Shown piece after piece: positions 6,437 to 7,444 of a stretch of DNA of 7,444 nt; position 1 is the stretch's first letter, and every line of letters starts with the position of its first letter. Where the stretch lies: the NCBI GenBank assembly GCA_018065745.1, contig JAGHSS010000399.1, forward strand, positions 1-7,444. The letters run 5' to 3'. A program made the translations under genes and the position numbers. The notes beneath the pieces are model-generated. The model searched no databases. It saw only the letters and a program-made list of their open reading frames with translations, and was not told the origin of the DNA. Origin of the DNA: Candidatus Neoflavobacterium equi (lineage in GTDB: Bacteria; Bacteroidota; Bacteroidia; Flavobacteriales; Flavobacteriaceae).

Positions 6437-7402
6437 TTAGGATTTAAGAAGGATATTAGAAACCCAATCTTCATTGTATATGGTGTCCAGATAACGTTCA
6501 CCGTCATCACAAATCAATGCCACCACTGTGGCGTCTTTTTCAATTTGAGGGGCAAATTTCTCAATTGCTCCCACCACTGCTCCAGCGCTGCCGCCTGCCA
6601 GTATGGATTCCTTATCCAACAGCTTGTAACAGCCCGCTATGGATTCCTTGTCAGACATGTGCACCACATGAGGCACCAAGTCCCGATTCAGAAAATGAGA
6701 CGGACAACTGGCACCCATACCTGGAATTTGTCGCTTTTGAGCTGGAGTACCAAAAATGACACTCCCAAGAGCGTCCACTGCAATGAGTTTGGTCGCGTAA
6801 TTGCCTTTTTTTATCTGAGCTGCCATTCCCATCAAGGTACCACAAGTACTGGTGGGAACAAACATATAATCTGGTGCTTTTCCCAGGGTTTCCACAATCT
6901 CATCAAACGTTTTTGTATGTGACAAGGGGTTGTTGGGATTTTGATATTGGTTGGAGGTAAAGCTATTTTTAATGTTGTGCAACAATTCTTTGACTTTTGC
7001 CAAACGGGTATTTAAATACCCTCCTTTGTCATCTGGCTGGGTTACTTGTACAATCTTTGCCTTGAACAATTGCAGTATTTTAAGTACTTGGGGATTGATG
7101 TAGGGATCTACCACCAAAACCAAAGGGATTTTAAGATAAGCACACAGACGTGCCAAGCCGATGCCCATATTTCCCGATGTTGATTCAATGATGGTGGTCT
7201 TTTGGTTAATTAACCCTTTGTCCAGCGCATCTTCAATAATTTTTAAAGAACTTCTGTCTTTCAAACTTTTACCAGGATTCATCATTTCCAATTTGCCAAA
7301 AACGTCAAATGAAAAATTTTTAGAAAAATGTTCCAATGCAATTAGAGGTGTATTCCCTATCAATGAAATAATTCCCGTTTGAACCTTATTCTCAATCATC
7401 AT
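6437..7402 (-). CDS. sbnA: SbnA-like 2,3-diaminopropionate biosynthesis PLP synthase
   Basis: This 321-residue fold-type II PLP enzyme belongs to the cysteine synthase superfamily. It resembles S. aureus SbnA along its whole length: IGNTPL at 15-20, PLP lysine K48 in NPGKSLKDR, phosphate-binding STSGN at 74-78, PDDKGGYLNTRLAKV at 123-137, VDALGSVIFG, and DDGERYLDTIYNEDW near the end. SbnA condenses O-phospho-L-serine with L-glutamate to N-(1-amino-1-carboxyl-2-ethyl)-glutamate, the precursor of L-2,3-diaminopropionate. Residues I recall as important in SbnA (R132, Y152, S185) match R133, Y153 and S185 here. ATG 7402 and ATG 7399 are both possible starts; AAAGGA at 7404-7409 is better spaced for the second. 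The frame stays open to the window edge, but the family N-terminus argues against extension. First visible gene of the operon. An ordinary cysteine synthase is the less likely alternative. Confidence 0.9.
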   Translation of the reverse strand: MMIENKVQTGIISLIGNTPLIALEHFSKNFSFDVFGKLEMMNPGKSLKDRSSLKIIEDALDKGLINQKTTIIESTSGNMGIGLARLCAYLKIPLVLVVDPYINPQVLKILQLFKAKIVQVTQPDDKGGYLNTRLAKVKELLHNIKNSFTSNQYQNPNNPLSHTKTFDEIVETLGKAPDYMFVPTSTCGTLMGMAAQIKKGNYATKLIAVDALGSVIFGTPAQKRQIPGMGASCPSHFLNRDLVPHVVHMSDKESIAGCYKLLDKESILAGGSAGAVVGAIEKFAPQIEKDATVVALICDDGERYLDTIYNEDWVSNILLKS

Positions 7403-7403
7403 A

Positions 7404-7409
7404 TCCTTT
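7404..7409 (-). promoter_or_regulatory. Possible ribosome binding site of the SbnA-like gene
   Basis: On the minus strand AAAGGA lies 1 nt before the first ATG (7402) and 4 nt before the second (7399). The spacing favours translation from 7399 if this site is used. Shine-Dalgarno sites carry little weight in Bacteroidota. Confidence 0.3.
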
Positions 7410-7444
7410 AATTTTATTAGAGATATTGAACTACAATCCTCTAA

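Larger units (their letters stand above)
3195..7402 (-). other. Three-gene operon: SbnA-like synthase, flavoprotein, Y4yA-like decarboxylase
   Basis: Transcription runs leftward. The synthase stop (6437) abuts the flavoprotein start (GTG 6436 or ATG 6433), and the flavoprotein stop (4625) is 2 nt before the decarboxylase ATG (4622). Such spacing indicates one mRNA with translational coupling. The operon promoter is not visible, so it lies beyond 7444 or further genes precede it. I recall a similar set on the Rhizobium plasmid pNGR234a: y4xP (cysteine synthase-like) and y4yA, next to y4xN (IucA/IucC-like) and a transporter. That parallel points to siderophore-like biosynthesis but is from memory. 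Confidence 0.85.

Noticed and set aside
4017..6922. Several plus-strand open frames of 70-170 codons opposite the minus-strand operon (for example 4017-4457, 5138-5512, 6413-6922)
   Set aside because: They are antisense to clearly recognised enzyme genes, lack domain motifs and look like frame shadows.
7403..7444. The SbnA-like frame stays open without a stop to the window edge, hinting at a longer protein or fusion
   Set aside because: The 14 upstream codons do not resemble a domain, AAAGGA lies just before the ATGs, and the chosen start gives the normal family N-terminus. Sequence beyond 7444 would settle it.
1..7444. CRISPR arrays, tRNA or rRNA genes, insertion sequences
   Set aside because: I saw no regularly spaced direct repeats, no tRNA-like cloverleaf, no rRNA segments and no transposase or terminal repeats.

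Overview
This window looks like chromosomal DNA of a member of the Bacteroidota, most likely the Flavobacteriaceae. The reasons are AT-rich DNA, TAnnTTTG-type -7 promoter elements (positions 2-9, 822-829 and 1955-1962), almost no Shine-Dalgarno sequences, and the style of the encoded proteins. The assignment is an inference from style, since no marker gene is present.

Left half, plus strand. Three separately transcribed-looking genes lie here: a NarL/FixJ-type response regulator (67-738) without an adjacent kinase, a classical short-chain dehydrogenase resembling the SDR16C (retinol dehydrogenase-like) group (1094-1894), and a CLC-family anion transporter (1979-3205). The CLC filter motifs fit the fluoride/proton antiporter clade better than the chloride type. 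A 355-base gap between the first two genes holds nested inverted repeats, a promoter-like element and no convincing gene. A strong AT-rich hairpin terminator separates the dehydrogenase from the transporter, whose own promoter leaves almost no leader.

Right half, minus strand. A compact operon reads from about 7402 down to 3195: an SbnA-type fold-II PLP synthase, a 602-residue FAD/NAD(P)-binding oxidoreductase, and a fold-III PLP decarboxylase of the diaminopimelate decarboxylase superfamily (Y4yA-like). Junctions are 0-3 nt and 2 nt, so the genes are almost certainly co-expressed. The last gene converges on the CLC gene and the two coding regions overlap tail to tail by 11 bp.

How the genes may work together. 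In Staphylococcus aureus, SbnA joins O-phospho-L-serine and L-glutamate, SbnB oxidises the product to L-2,3-diaminopropionate, and SbnH decarboxylates a later staphyloferrin B intermediate. Here SbnA-like and SbnH-like enzymes flank a flavoprotein, and no SbnB-like gene is in view. This suggests a diaminopropionate- or diaminoethane-containing small molecule, possibly an NIS-type siderophore, in which the flavoprotein does either the SbnB step or a tailoring oxidation. Synthetase, export and uptake genes would have to lie beyond position 7444 or elsewhere. This operon is the most interesting part of the window.
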